A stretch of DNA of 64,000 nt, taken from NCBI RefSeq assembly GCF_003418935.1, contig NZ_QVMT01000001.1:124001-188000 (forward strand), written 5' to 3'. The translations under genes and the position numbers were made by a program. Shown piece by piece: positions 9,401 to 19,236 of this stretch. The notes beneath the pieces are model-generated. The model worked only from the letters and a program-made list of their open reading frames with translations, searched no databases and was not told the DNA's origin. This DNA comes from Emticicia sp. C21 (GTDB lineage: Bacteria > Bacteroidota > Bacteroidia > Cytophagales > Spirosomataceae). Every line of letters starts with the position of its first letter. Position 1 is the stretch's first letter.

Positions 9401-12400
9401 ATTTACATTCACTAAATTAGTCGGAGATGATGAGTTCTCTAAAACATTGATGTCTTTCACTAATACTGTACCATCATCAGACCCATCACTTTTCCATAAT
9501 TCTATTCCATTTGTTCCGTCATTAGCTGTGAAATATAAGACACCATTTACATTGGTTAAATAGTTCGGAGAGGAATCGCCCACAGGATTTACATCTTTTA
9601 CTCTCACCGTGCCAATGTCAGAACCATCGCTTTTCCAGAGTTCTATTCCAATGTCTCCGTCGTTAGCTGTGAAATATAAGGTGCCATTTACATTAACCAG
9701 ATTAGAAGGAGATGAACTGCTCGAAGTATTGATGTTTTTTACCAGAACAGTTCCGTTTGGTGTACCATCGCTTTTCCATAGTTCTATTCCATGGGTTTCG
9801 TCGTAGGCAGTAAAGTATAATGTACCATTTACATTAACCAGATTAGAGGGGGATGAACTACCGGAAGGGTTAATATCTTTTACCATCACTGTCCCCTCTT
9901 CGGTGCCATTACTTCTCCATAATTCGGTACCATTTGTACCATCATTGGCAGCAAAGTATAATACTTCACCGACATTTAAAAGATTATCTGGCAATGAGTT
10001 ACCTGAAGGATTTATGTATTTTACAATGATAGTTCCTTGCTCTGTACCATCACTTTTCCATAATTCGCTCCTCCCTATACCATCGTATCCTTTGAAATAT
10101 AAATTACCACCCATACTCGTCAGGTTATTCATGAAACTCATATTTGAGCCTTTTGACTCAAATATTGACATTGTACCCCCTAGCGAACCATCACTCTTCC
10201 ATAAGTTGAAGCTACTAAACGCACCCGGCGCTGTAAAATATAATAGCCCGTTTACGTTCGTAAGACTATTAATGCTACCACCACCACTACTTATAAGGTC
10301 TATACTCTGAAGCATACTTGTTCCTGCATCTGTCCCATCTGTCTTCCATAGTTCACCTGAATTTGAAGTAAAATACAAGGTACCATTGACATTGGTCATT
10401 GACCCTAGTGAAGCAGTTCCATCGCCAGAGTGGATGTCTTTAACCAATGAAGTACCGGCTAATGTACCGTTAGTCTTCCATAATTCGCTTCCGGTTGAAT
10501 TAGTATTGGCACCAAAGTATACAATGCCGTTTATCTTGGTCAGACCCTCAAAGTTGTCCTGATTATCAATGTCACTTATCGGAACTGTTCCACTCTCTGT
10601 TCCATCACTTTTCCAGAGCTCTTTACCGTTTGTTCCGTTCTCAGCCTGAAAATACAAGACTCCATCAAAATTAGTCAGGCTCATAATATTTGCGTCGCCG
10701 GAAATATTAATATCTTTCACCATAGATGTTCCGCCCTCAGTGCCATCACTTTTCCACAATTCTTTACCATGAACACCATCGTCGGCTATAAAGTAAAAAG
10801 CACCATTAAGTTCGGTGAACACTCCTGGAACAGAATTTCCTGTAGGATTAATATCTTTTACCAGTTCTGCGATAGTTCCATTGCTTTTCCATAATTCATA
10901 CCCATTTACACCATCATTAGCAGCAAAATACAATGTACCATTCAGATTGAAGACATTATTAATAATTGAATTCACAGAATTATCATTAATGTCTTTTATC
11001 ACAGTGGTTCCACCTGCTGTGCCATCACTTTTCCATAATTCATATCCATACATACCAGCATCAGCAATAAAATATAAAGTACCATTCAAATCAATCAGAT
11101 TACTCGGGTTTGAACTTGCAATATCAGGTGCTATATCTGCTACTAATTCAGCCCCGTCAGCAGTGCCATCTGTTTTCCATAATTCTTTTCCATTAGTATA
11201 ATCACCAGCCGCAAAATATATGGTTCCATTTATATTCAAAAATCCGCTCATAGGGAAAGCACTGCCTGTCTTCAATCGCACTGTGCCGTCATCAGTTCCA
11301 TCACTTTTCCATAAGTCAATTCCTCCTGAATTGAAAGCCTGAAACAGCAAAGTTCCATTTACGTTCACAAAAGTGCTTGCATTTGAAACCTTTTCGGTAA
11401 CTTTTGAAGTTTCCCCTGTTATACCATCAACTTTCCATAATCCTCCCATAGTCGTTCCATCAAAGGCACTGAAATACAGATTTCCGTTAATATTGGTCAG
11501 GTTGCTTATTTGTCCATCTCCTGACGGATTTATATCTTCTACCAGTACTGTTCCTGAGTCGGTTCCATCGCTCCTCCACAATTCAGTTCCATGAACCCCA
11601 TCATCGGTAACGAAGTATAAAGTATTATTGACAACAATCAATTCCTCAGGGTTAGAATTACTATTCGGGTTGATGTTTTTCACTATTTTTGTTCCACCAT
11701 CAGTTCCATTACTCTCCCATAGTTCAACGCCGTTTTCTCCATCATTGGCAAAAAAATACAACTTGTCGTTAAGTTTTACAAAATTGTATGGGCTCGAACT
11801 ATTAGCCCCTGCGCTGATGTTTTTCACCATATATGGCAACTGATTGAGAGCAGACACTGTAACCTCACTGGTTGCCAGACGGCTACTCTCGCAGGCACCA
11901 TTACGGCAACTTGCATAGAATGTAGTGGTATTTGCCGGGTAGTATTTAAATGGAGAAGCCTCTCCTATAAGCATACCATCTGTTGCCTGATTGTACCAGC
12001 GAAGTATACCTGTAGCACAGGTAGCGTTTAAAGTCACAACTCTACCATTGACAATAGTAGTGTTATCAGCTATAATCCCCGTTGGATTGCCGGGTATTGC
12101 ATTAATTACAACCCGGCCTGCATTTACTTTATTGCTTAAACAACCATCGCTCAGGCAGGCCGCATAATAAGTTATATCACTTACAGGAATATGGGTTAAC
12201 AAAGATGCGCTGCCAATAGAAGTTGTGCCATTAAGGTCAGTGTACCAACGCAAGCTCCCTGAGGAGCAGGTGGCTGCTAATGTTACTGACGCCCCGGCAC
12301 AGATACTTATTTTATCTACTGATACGGCTGTTGGGTCAGGTATAATTCTCACAGTTACTTCATTTGTTGGTTCCCTGGCACTCAAATCAACTTCTCTTTC

Positions 12401-13051
12401 GCAGGCGGCATAATATCGGGAGGTTGAACTTACAGTGACTAACAACGGCGACCCTGTTCCTATAAGCAAACCATGTTCAGCCGCATTATACCACTTAACA
12501 GTTCCCACTTCGCAAGAGGCACTTAATAAAACATTTTCACCAACACAGACATCTGTCAGACTCACTGCTACACCTGTTGGATTGCCCAATACGATTCTTA
12601 CTCTTACCTCTTCTGTAGCCACTCTGTTACTAGTCATGCTTTCACTTTCACAAGCAGCGTAATAAGTTGTGGTAGAAGTTGGGGCCACAGTCAAAGGTGA
12701 GCCTGTGCCTATAGCAGAGCCAGCAGAAGCCTGATTGTACCAGGTAACTGTGCCCTCTGCGCAAGTAGCAGCCAAGTTAACAGAAGAACCACTATCAATT
12801 AATGTCGCATCAACCCATACATTAGTTGGGTCAGTCAATGATGGTATCGCCACAGAATTCTCTTTCCGGTTTTTGCTTTCTGTTTCATGACGCAAAATAG
12901 GATTTCTGAGTTGTTTTGACTCCGTTCTGACAACTTTTTTCAGTGGCTTATTTTGTCTGGAGCTTATAGAAGATTGAGCCAAGCTAAGCGTACTAATCAG
13001 ACAGCAAATAGAGAAAAACACCGTATTCTTAAAGGTAAAGGTCTGTGTCAT
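6473..13051 (-). CDS. giant secreted ELWxxDGT-repeat / Ig-like protein
   Basis: 2192 residues. A signal peptide (MTQTFTFKNTVFFSICCLISTLSLAQ) is followed by four Ig-like modules (about residues 75-400) of the pattern NPTxVxVxxTxICxGxxVxLxATC...WYNQ...GTGSPL...T.YYA.C. Next come about 18 ELWKSDGT modules of roughly 45 residues (about 440-1285), a beta propeller-like repeat with NGTLYFTANDG. A unique region with VTLYFTQADFDAYN (about 1300-1465) is followed by at least five more Ig-like modules, three divergent ones, and a C-terminal stretch FEAGNSILLKPGFAAEKSAVF resembling the 3-coathanger stack domain. No classical T9SS tail is seen. Function is unknown; a surface or extracellular adhesive or structural role is inferred. 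The repeats are strongly similar at the DNA level, so length may vary between strains. Confidence 0.88.
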   Translation of the reverse strand: MTQTFTFKNTVFFSICCLISTLSLAQSSISSRQNKPLKKVVRTESKQLRNPILRHETESKNRKENSVAIPSLTDPTNVWVDATLIDSGSSVNLAATCAEGTVTWYNQASAGSAIGTGSPLTVAPTSTTTYYAACESESMTSNRVATEEVRVRIVLGNPTGVAVSLTDVCVGENVLLSASCEVGTVKWYNAAEHGLLIGTGSPLLVTVSSTSRYYAACEREVDLSAREPTNEVTVRIIPDPTAVSVDKISICAGASVTLAATCSSGSLRWYTDLNGTTSIGSASLLTHIPVSDITYYAACLSDGCLSNKVNAGRVVINAIPGNPTGIIADNTTIVNGRVVTLNATCATGILRWYNQATDGMLIGEASPFKYYPANTTTFYASCRNGACESSRLATSEVTVSALNQLPYMVKNISAGANSSSPYNFVKLNDKLYFFANDGENGVELWESNGTDGGTKIVKNINPNSNSNPEELIVVNNTLYFVTDDGVHGTELWRSDGTDSGTVLVEDINPSGDGQISNLTNINGNLYFSAFDGTTMGGLWKVDGITGETSKVTEKVSNASTFVNVNGTLLFQAFNSGGIDLWKSDGTDDGTVRLKTGSAFPMSGFLNINGTIYFAAGDYTNGKELWKTDGTADGAELVADIAPDIASSNPSNLIDLNGTLYFIADAGMYGYELWKSDGTAGGTTVIKDINDNSVNSIINNVFNLNGTLYFAANDGVNGYELWKSNGTIAELVKDINPTGNSVPGVFTELNGAFYFIADDGVHGKELWKSDGTEGGTSMVKDINISGDANIMSLTNFDGVLYFQAENGTNGKELWKSDGTESGTVPISDIDNQDNFEGLTKINGIVYFGANTNSTGSELWKTNGTLAGTSLVKDIHSGDGTASLGSMTNVNGTLYFTSNSGELWKTDGTDAGTSMLQSIDLISSGGGSINSLTNVNGLLYFTAPGAFSSFNLWKSDGSLGGTMSIFESKGSNMSFMNNLTSMGGNLYFKGYDGIGRSELWKSDGTEQGTIIVKYINPSGNSLPDNLLNVGEVLYFAANDGTNGTELWRSNGTEEGTVMVKDINPSGSSSPSNLVNVNGTLYFTAYDETHGIELWKSDGTPNGTVLVKNINTSSSSSPSNLVNVNGTLYFTANDGDIGIELWKSDGSDIGTVRVKDVNPVGDSSPNYLTNVNGVLYFTANDGTNGIELWKSDGSDDGTVLVKDINVLENSSSPTNLVNVNGTLYFTADDGVNGVRLWKSDSNGIAMVDNATHITDVNNLLNVGGKLYFIASITLDGFKYGNELWSLGSCTTDNDVVTEYGKTNKFNSAKHTTPSLTTCHCDVFNKLITAIDSTGLSPVSNPVNVKEWIENTAIEGFVRRHFEMRPANNPSIATGKVTLYFTQADFDAYNTSSNSNVLKLPAGGDDTESMAYIIIQKFGGVSDDETGLPSTYTSDPLDINPDMADIVWDSTANRWEISFTTRGFGGYFLKTEVLAKPTGVSVNLTSICRGTNVSLSATCAKGIIAWYNQTTGGTAIGTGSPLSVIPDTTTTYYATCQVGETNSERVATSEITVKAIPDNPTLVSVNKTDICVGESVSLTATCATGTIRWYAQASGSTPIGTVSSLIQTPASTITYYAACISNDCESNRVATSQVVVHAIPVNPTTVTLGNTAICSGTAVSLTATCITGTITWYNQATGGIAIGTGNGLSQSPIVNTNYYASCKSSFCESGRVLINQVTVTIQPTNPTSVSVSKTSICNGTSVSLAATCSIGTVTWYSQLSGGSSIGTGTGLSKTPTVNTTYYASCKNGNCESARVATSTVGVWAQVTDPTSVSVTNDTICQGSSILLTATCATGTLTWYNQATGGTALGTGSSLSQTPAISTTFYASCINGACISNRVATGVVVTTLPMTPIISGTNEICAGETVLLTASTLLPDVDGVSTYHWTGGLTGNSISVSPTTSKSYRAIASLNGCYSDSSEVFTIMVNIVPVAPDITTDNSTICSGDIAIITAQCASQSEAFYWSVAQARTNDEINPAYINVRTITAPGTYKGYCLSSAGCRGPEASITITQDSNCGGQKFITITPEKPVICPGTSVKLSASGCSGTVTWTGGPTVLTGTSATFNPTTSTTYLIQCSTGGNANITVAVAETNTIVTRNVSTGESTVKAVNKIESAKKVGDINYTPGPRVSFEAGNSILLKPGFAAEKSAVFTAQIKACN

Positions 13052-13308
13052 CCATAAATGAGGTTAAATCTTTAGCGAATGTATGATAATCGCTTTATGT
13101 TATTCAGCAGTTTGTCAGGTTATGCCTAGTAAAAGCATTTCATTTTAACGGCAAATTTCATACCACTATATGCACTGCATTTCTTTATATTTTGGTCGAC
13201 AAAAATAACAATTTTGTCTTTATTTTTTTGAGTATTTTACCGATTGACCCAAAATTAATCAGCAAAGATTTTCGTTGGCCAAACGGGTGGTTCGCGCCGC
13301 AAAGGCTC

Positions 13309-13343
13309 GTCCAGAAATGGACGAAATTTGTCCGTTTCTGGAC
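13309..13343. promoter_or_regulatory. tandem GTCC-N6-GGAC palindromes, probable PadR operator
   Basis: Two 14-bp palindromes, GTCCAGAAATGGAC (13309-13322) and GTCCGTTTCTGGAC (13330-13343), lie 21 bp centre to centre, two helical turns, about 120 bp before the PadR start. The same half-sites and spacing occur before the second PadR gene at 19680. A PadR dimer site is inferred. Confidence 0.6.
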
Positions 13344-13462
13344 AAGTTTTTACTACCTAAAAATCTAAAATCAGCCATTCTGAGGGTTGTGAGGCGTTTT
13401 TTAATTCTGGCATTCTATTTGTTTTCTATTATTATAACAAATCATTAATAACCTGAGAATTT

Positions 13463-13801
13463 ATGAAAAGAACCTTTTTAGGAGAGTTTGAAGAAGTAGT
13501 ATTACTGGTGATAGCAGGCTGTACGGAAGAAGCCTATGGGGTAACTATCTGGGAGCGGTTACAACAGCAAACCGGACGTGCTATTACAATGAGCGCTGTG
13601 CATGCTACTCTTTACCGCCTGGAAGAGAAAGGCTATCTGGCATCTGAGTTAGGCGGTGCAACAGCCGAGCGCGGTGGCCGACGTAAACGTTTCTTCGCCC
13701 TTACCGCAACAGGAAGTAAAGCATTACTTGAAATACAGGAAATGCGGGCAAATCTCTGGCAGGAGATTCCGGCTGGTAAACTGCAGGTGATTATTAAATA
13801 A
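13463..13801 (+). CDS. PadR-family transcriptional regulator
   Basis: 112 residues covering a PadR winged helix: GEFEEVVLLVI at the start of helix 1, YGVTIWERL, ITMSAVHATLYRLEEKGYL (recognition helix) and the wing with GGRRKRFFALTATG. The short form has no extended C-terminal dimerisation domain beyond one helix. PadR proteins are typically ligand-responsive repressors of adjacent efflux or stress genes. The FtsX-type permease starts 16 bases downstream on the same strand, so the two are almost certainly one transcript. The paired palindromes upstream suggest autoregulation. A near-homologous PadR-permease pair lies in opposite orientation at 16597-19571. Confidence 0.92.
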   Translation: MKRTFLGEFEEVVLLVIAGCTEEAYGVTIWERLQQQTGRAITMSAVHATLYRLEEKGYLASELGGATAERGGRRKRFFALTATGSKALLEIQEMRANLWQEIPAGKLQVIIK

Positions 13802-13817
13802 ATATGAAAAAGCTATT

Positions 13818-16478
13818 ATGACTAACAATAAACTTCCAACCCCGCCCCGCTGGCCTGACCGCCTGTTAGAATGGTTTCTGTCACCCGACATGAAAGAAGA
13901 TGTCCAGGGAGATTTACATGAATTCTATCAGAAACGCATTACCCAAGTGAGCAAACGCCAGGCCGATAAAGATTATTGGCGCGCAGCACTACAGTACCTG
14001 ACACCTTATTTTTTCAGCAATCAATCATCTAATCATAATTCAACTATATCCCTCTCGCCTATTATGCTTCGTAACTATTTGAAAATCGCCTGGCGTAACC
14101 TGATGCTTCGCAAGGCTTACACGGCTATTAATATACTTGGGCTTGCTATTGGTCTGGCCTCCTGCCTGCTCATTGTGTTGTTTATTCAACATGAGTTAAG
14201 CTATGATAAATATCACGCAAAAGCTGACCGAACTTTCAGAATGACTATTAGTGGTGCACTTGGGGGGAAAGAGATAAAATCTGCTCATGCAAGTGTTCCA
14301 GCCGGGCCGGCCTTAGCTCGGGAAATCCCTGGGGTTGAGGCTTTCACCCGATTGTATCATGATGGAACATTCATTGTAAAAAATGCTACCGAGAGCTTTA
14401 AAGAAGAGCGCGTTGTTTTTCCGGACTCTAATTTATTTGAGGTATTCTCTGTTCCGTTGTTGAAAGGCAACCCGAAAACAGTTCTGAGAGAACCTAATAC
14501 GATGGTGATTACAGAAACCATTGCCACCAAATATTTCGGAGACAGCGACCCTATCGGCAAAACCCTGACATTAGGCGAAAAGGATGTTTACCGGATAACA
14601 GGTGTATGTAAAGATGTGCCATCCAATACGCATTTTCATTATAATATATTTGCTTCTATTAACGGTATAAAATTGCGTGAAAAATGGCTGGCCAGTGGCG
14701 CTTATACATACATAGTACTTCGTGATGGCTACTCACTGGAAAAACTGAATGCAGCTATGCCTGCCATTGTGGATAAGTATGTAGCTCCTGAAATTCAGGA
14801 ATTTTTAGGCATTACTTTGGCTGAATTCAAGAAAAGAGGCGATGCCTTTGGCTTTGAATTTCAACCCATCAAAGACATTCATTTGACTTCTCATCTGGAT
14901 GGTGAAATTGAAGCCAATAGTGATACGAAGTATGTATATATCTTCTCGGCTATTGCTTTGTTTATTCTGCTAATTGCTTGTATTAACTTTATGAACCTAT
15001 CTACGGCTAGTTCTGCCAATCGGGCTAAAGAGGTGGGTGTGCGCAAAGTACTAGGTTCTTTGCAAGGCCAACTAATAGGGCAGTTTTTGAGCGAGTCGGT
15101 ATTGATTACTTTCATGGCCTTATCGGTTGCTTTAGTAATAGTAGCTATAGCGTTACCTTACTTTAACGACCTATCAGGGAAATCATTTGAGGTGAGTGTC
15201 TTAATAAAGGGTATGATGATTCCTTTTATTTTAACGGCCTGCCTGTTTATTGGGTTATTGGCCGGAAGCTATCCTGCTTTTTTCCTGTCAGCATTCAAAC
15301 CTGTAAGTGTGCTAAAAGGGAAAATCAATGCCGGATTCAAGAGCAGTTGGCTGCGTAGTACCTTGGTTACCACTCAGTTTGTGGTTTCTATCGGCATGAT
15401 TATAAGCACGATGGTTGTGTATCGGCAATTAAATTATATTCAGAATAAAAAAGTAGGTTTTGATAAAGAGCAGATATTGGTTCTGCATGATACCTATGTG
15501 CTTGGCCAACAACTGAATACTTTAAAAAACGAAATCAAACAATTATCGCAGGTTGCCAATGCCACTATGGCGGGGTATATTCCTGCAGGAGCTTCGAATG
15601 GTGCTGCAGATGGATTTGAATTGGCCAATGGTTCAGACCACCCGATTACCTATCGCGACCAAACCTATTACATAGATGATGATTACCTACCTACTTTAGG
15701 TATTGGGCTGGCGGCAGGACGCAACTTTTCAAGAAATGTACGATCCGATACCGCCGCTATCTTGATTAATGAAGCTGCTGCTAAAGAATTTGGTTTCAGG
15801 AATCCTATCGGGCAGCGGCTGACAAGTGTGGGTGATTCACCGGCAAGCAAACGAACTTTTACAATAATTGGCGTGGTAAAAGATTTCCATTTTGAATCTA
15901 TTCATAACCGCATTGCTCCATTGGTCATGTATTATGGCGCTGATACCTATCAGATGGCAATTCGAGTTCGTACCAGCGATATACCAGGTTTACTGGATAT
16001 ACTAGAGCAAAAATGGAAATCGCATACTGATAATCCATTTTCTTATTCATTTTTAAATGATAGGTTTAATAAAACCTATCAGTCAGAGCAACGTACCGGA
16101 CAATTGTTCAGTGTTTTTGCATCGCTTACCATCATTATTTCTTGTCTGGGTTTATTTGGGTTAGCCATGTTTACCGCCCAACAACGCACCAAAGAAATCG
16201 GTGTCCGCAAAGTGTTAGGAGCCTCAGTTATGAGTATTATTGTATTGATGTCGAAAGATTTCATCCGTCTAATTCTCATTGCCATTCTGATAGTAAGTCC
16301 AATAGCCTGGTACATCATGAACCAATGGCTGCAGGATTTTGCTTACCGCGTTGAGCTTAGCTGGTGGATATTTGCTGTTGCGGGACTACTGGCAATAATC
16401 GTAGCGCTACTGACCGTAAGTTTCCAAAGCATCAAAGCTGCGCTGATGAATCCTATCAAAAGTTTGAAAAGCGAGTAG
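13818..16478 (+). CDS. FtsX/MacB-type ABC transporter permease with prefix domain
   Basis: 886 residues. Residues 1 to about 80 form the cytoplasmic permease prefix domain (PPRWPDRLLEWFLSPDMKEDVQGDLHEFY). Two FtsX units follow: a TM near residue 105, a periplasmic MacB_PCD-like region, and three TMs ending about residue 500. The second unit has a TM near 520, another periplasmic region and three terminal TMs. The cytoplasmic coupling motifs KEVGVRKVLG and KEIGVRKVLGASV precede the TM triplets of each half. Relatives act with a separate MacB-like ATPase in lipoprotein or peptide handling or mechanotransmission, but no ATPase gene is here. Co-transcribed with padR upstream. Substrate unknown. 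Confidence 0.9.
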   Translation: MTNNKLPTPPRWPDRLLEWFLSPDMKEDVQGDLHEFYQKRITQVSKRQADKDYWRAALQYLTPYFFSNQSSNHNSTISLSPIMLRNYLKIAWRNLMLRKAYTAINILGLAIGLASCLLIVLFIQHELSYDKYHAKADRTFRMTISGALGGKEIKSAHASVPAGPALAREIPGVEAFTRLYHDGTFIVKNATESFKEERVVFPDSNLFEVFSVPLLKGNPKTVLREPNTMVITETIATKYFGDSDPIGKTLTLGEKDVYRITGVCKDVPSNTHFHYNIFASINGIKLREKWLASGAYTYIVLRDGYSLEKLNAAMPAIVDKYVAPEIQEFLGITLAEFKKRGDAFGFEFQPIKDIHLTSHLDGEIEANSDTKYVYIFSAIALFILLIACINFMNLSTASSANRAKEVGVRKVLGSLQGQLIGQFLSESVLITFMALSVALVIVAIALPYFNDLSGKSFEVSVLIKGMMIPFILTACLFIGLLAGSYPAFFLSAFKPVSVLKGKINAGFKSSWLRSTLVTTQFVVSIGMIISTMVVYRQLNYIQNKKVGFDKEQILVLHDTYVLGQQLNTLKNEIKQLSQVANATMAGYIPAGASNGAADGFELANGSDHPITYRDQTYYIDDDYLPTLGIGLAAGRNFSRNVRSDTAAILINEAAAKEFGFRNPIGQRLTSVGDSPASKRTFTIIGVVKDFHFESIHNRIAPLVMYYGADTYQMAIRVRTSDIPGLLDILEQKWKSHTDNPFSYSFLNDRFNKTYQSEQRTGQLFSVFASLTIIISCLGLFGLAMFTAQQRTKEIGVRKVLGASVMSIIVLMSKDFIRLILIAILIVSPIAWYIMNQWLQDFAYRVELSWWIFAVAGLLAIIVALLTVSFQSIKAALMNPIKSLKSE

Positions 16479-16509
16479 CAGAAGGCATGGAGCATGGGGC
16501 AGAGGGTTG

Positions 16510-16559
16510 GAGCTTTTTGATATGCTTATTCGCTCAACTACTTGTATATCAAAAAGCTC
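16510..16559. terminator. bidirectional terminator between convergent permeases
   Basis: Perfect 14-bp inverted repeat GAGCTTTTTGATAT (16510-16523) / ATATCAAAAAGCTC (16546-16559) with a 22-base loop, in the gap between two convergent permease genes. The T-runs within each arm suit termination in both directions. Confidence 0.6.
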
Positions 16560-16596
16560 TTTACCTTCTACCCTATGCTCTGCTCTAAGCCCTATG

Positions 16597-19236
16597 CTAT
16601 TCGCTTCGCAAACTCTTCACTGGGTTAACTACTGCTGCTCTGATGGCTTTAAAGCTGACTGTCAATAAGGCAATACCAATGGCTAATATGCCTGATAAGG
16701 CAAAAATCCACCATTCTACGTCGGTTTTATAGGCGAAATCTGCGAGCCATTGGTTCATCAGAAACCAGGCGAGCGGCGAAGCAATGATGATGGCCAGTAC
16801 AACTAATTGCAGAAAATCCTTTGATAATAAGTTGACTATATTGGTAACAGTTGCGCCTAAAACTTTACGGATGCCTATTTCTTTGGTGCGTTGCTCGGCT
16901 GTAAAGGTAACCAGACCAAATAATCCCAGACATGAAACGAAAATAGCCAGCGCAGAGAAATAAAACACTACCTTACCTGTGCGTTGCTCGGTGCGATACT
17001 GGTTTTCTAAAGACTGATCGACAAATTCATAATATGGAGGCATAATGCTTTTATATTTCTTATAAACCTGTTCTAAAGCCGCAATTGCTTCATGATTGAG
17101 ATTCGGACGTGTCTTGATTAAGAAATTATTATAGTTATATGGCCCAACCGGCCAGTAACGTAGCAAAAATGGTTCTATAGCAGCCGTAAGCGGACGGAAG
17201 TGAAAATCTTTAACTACACCGATTACCTTTCCTTTCTTTTGCCAGAAAGTAATTGTTTTGCCTAAAGCCTGTTCGGGTGTCCAGTGCATTCGTTTGGCGG
17301 CAGTTTCATTAATTACATAGGCTTCGGCTGTATCACTTGTAATTTTTGGGTCGAAATTTCTTCCGGCAATCAGTTTCATTCCAGTTGTTTTCAAAAATTG
17401 AGGATCGGCATTGGCATGTGTAATTACCATCCCCTCTCCTGGTGCTTGTCCTTCCCACGAAAAATCATAGGTTGAATTGTTCATATCTACCAGATTCCCT
17501 GTGGTTAGGGTTACCTGAGCAATGCTACTTTGTTGTTCTAAATCAGCTTTCATCATCTCTATTTTATTATGCAGTTCAGGTCGGATCCAGGTTGATAGTA
17601 ATTGTGATTGATCAAAGCCCAGGTTTTGATTCTGCATAAATGTCAGTTGCTTGTATATCACAATAGCACCAGTTACCAGGACGACAGACATTGTAAACTG
17701 GCTGACTACTAAGGTTCGACGGAAAAGTTGTCCTGACTGTATATTAAATACGCCTTTTAGCACTTTTATGGGTTGGAAACCGGATAGGTAAAAGGCAGGA
17801 TATATACCAGCCAGAAAACTTATTAATAAAGTAAAGCCCATAATCACCAACCAGAGCAAAGGTTCAGTAAATGGTATTATTAATGATTTGGCGGCTATTT
17901 CATTCAGTAAAGGCAGAAACAGAATCAATAGGCCAATAGAGAAGATAACCGCTAATAACGTTAATAATAATGATTCGCCTAAAAATTGCACAACCAACTG
18001 TAAACGTACTGCACCTATGGCTTTCCGAACCCCTACTTCCTGTGCCCGTTTCATAGCCCTTGCTGTTGACAGGTTCATGAAATTGAAAAGGGCAATAAGC
18101 AATACAATACTTCCGACGGCTACGAAAACCCAGATGTATAAGCGACTTCCTTTCGTCTGCCAGTCGGTTTGAAAACTAAAAGCCGGATTCAGATAAATAT
18201 CTGACATGGGTTGTAGACTAATAGTAGGTTTGTCGAAAGGTCGGTATTTAGCCATAAAGCCAAATAGCTTTTTATTGAGGCTTACTATATCTGTATTAGG
18301 TTGTAGTAAAAGATAATTATAATGGCTATCATTATTCCATTTATACTGGTCTTTGTCGTTCTCTGTCAAAAGGTAAGAAAACAGGATATCAAATTGAATA
18401 TGTGAATTATGTGGAGGGTTCTGGGCGATTCCGGTTAGCGTAAAGGTTTTGTCTTTGAATTGAAATGGCTGACCTAATATATTGGTTGAATGTTTCCATT
18501 GACTCCCAAAGAATCGCTCGGCCGTGCTTTCAGTAATAATAATTTCATTGGGGTTCAATAAAGCCTGATTTACGTTACCCCGGAGTAAAGGGAAATTAAA
18601 CATATTGAAAAATGAATGGTCGACACCCAGCATATCTATGTCTTCAATGATAGTAGAATCGTGTTTTAATATGCCCCAATACCGGTCAAAGCGACAATAT
18701 TGTTTGATTTCGGCAAATTCAGCTTTTAAGGCGGGAGCCAACGGACCTGGTGATGAGGCCACATCATACAAGGTACCTGCCTGGTTCTGTTTTTCTACTA
18801 CCCTATACAGGTTCGGAGCATTGGTATGAAAACGGTCAAAGCTGAATTCATCGTATACATACAGGCAGATAGCCAGGCAGCAGGCCATGCCTACGGCCAG
18901 TCCGCTGATATTGATAAACGAATAAACCTTGTTTTTAATGAGGTTACGAAAGGCGATTTTGAAATAGTTGCGTAACATATCAGGGTGAAGAATAAAGGAT
19001 GATGAATAATAAGTAATAGTTTCATAAGTATCTGCTTTTCGTCGCCATAGGCGTGGGTGAAGCAGTAAAAGTATATCAATCAGATACAATAATCTGGCGA
19101 TGGCATAGCCATAACGCTGCCCGTGTTTATAGAAGCGTTCGTCTAAATCACCTAGCAATTCTTCTCTGAGATGTGGGGCGGCAATGCAACTGAATAGTTT
19201 TTCTGCCCAGCGGTAAGGGCGGGGAGAATTTTTCAT
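16597..19236 (-). CDS. FtsX/MacB-type ABC transporter permease with prefix domain
   Basis: 879 residues with the same plan as the permease at 13818: a prefix domain (SPRPYRWAEKLFSCIAAPHLREELLGDLDERF), then MLRNYFKIAFRNLIKNKVYSFINISGLAVGMACCLA starting the first FtsX unit, coupling motif QEVGVRKAIGA, a second unit, coupling motif KEIGIRKVLGATV, and three terminal TMs ending in NPVKSLRSE. The two permeases are clearly paralogous but well diverged, and end with the same NP(I/V)KSL(K/R)SE tail. Its start overlaps the stop of the upstream padR by 4 bases (ATGA), so the pair is translationally coupled. Partner ATPase and substrate are not evident. Confidence 0.9.
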   Translation of the reverse strand: MKNSPRPYRWAEKLFSCIAAPHLREELLGDLDERFYKHGQRYGYAIARLLYLIDILLLLHPRLWRRKADTYETITYYSSSFILHPDMLRNYFKIAFRNLIKNKVYSFINISGLAVGMACCLAICLYVYDEFSFDRFHTNAPNLYRVVEKQNQAGTLYDVASSPGPLAPALKAEFAEIKQYCRFDRYWGILKHDSTIIEDIDMLGVDHSFFNMFNFPLLRGNVNQALLNPNEIIITESTAERFFGSQWKHSTNILGQPFQFKDKTFTLTGIAQNPPHNSHIQFDILFSYLLTENDKDQYKWNNDSHYNYLLLQPNTDIVSLNKKLFGFMAKYRPFDKPTISLQPMSDIYLNPAFSFQTDWQTKGSRLYIWVFVAVGSIVLLIALFNFMNLSTARAMKRAQEVGVRKAIGAVRLQLVVQFLGESLLLTLLAVIFSIGLLILFLPLLNEIAAKSLIIPFTEPLLWLVIMGFTLLISFLAGIYPAFYLSGFQPIKVLKGVFNIQSGQLFRRTLVVSQFTMSVVLVTGAIVIYKQLTFMQNQNLGFDQSQLLSTWIRPELHNKIEMMKADLEQQSSIAQVTLTTGNLVDMNNSTYDFSWEGQAPGEGMVITHANADPQFLKTTGMKLIAGRNFDPKITSDTAEAYVINETAAKRMHWTPEQALGKTITFWQKKGKVIGVVKDFHFRPLTAAIEPFLLRYWPVGPYNYNNFLIKTRPNLNHEAIAALEQVYKKYKSIMPPYYEFVDQSLENQYRTEQRTGKVVFYFSALAIFVSCLGLFGLVTFTAEQRTKEIGIRKVLGATVTNIVNLLSKDFLQLVVLAIIIASPLAWFLMNQWLADFAYKTDVEWWIFALSGILAIGIALLTVSFKAIRAAVVNPVKSLRSE

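Noticed and set aside
9027-12662. Series of plus-strand open frames opposite the 2192-residue protein gene
   Set aside because: They mirror the DNA repeats of the true minus-strand gene, have no signal peptide or family similarity, and break between modules.
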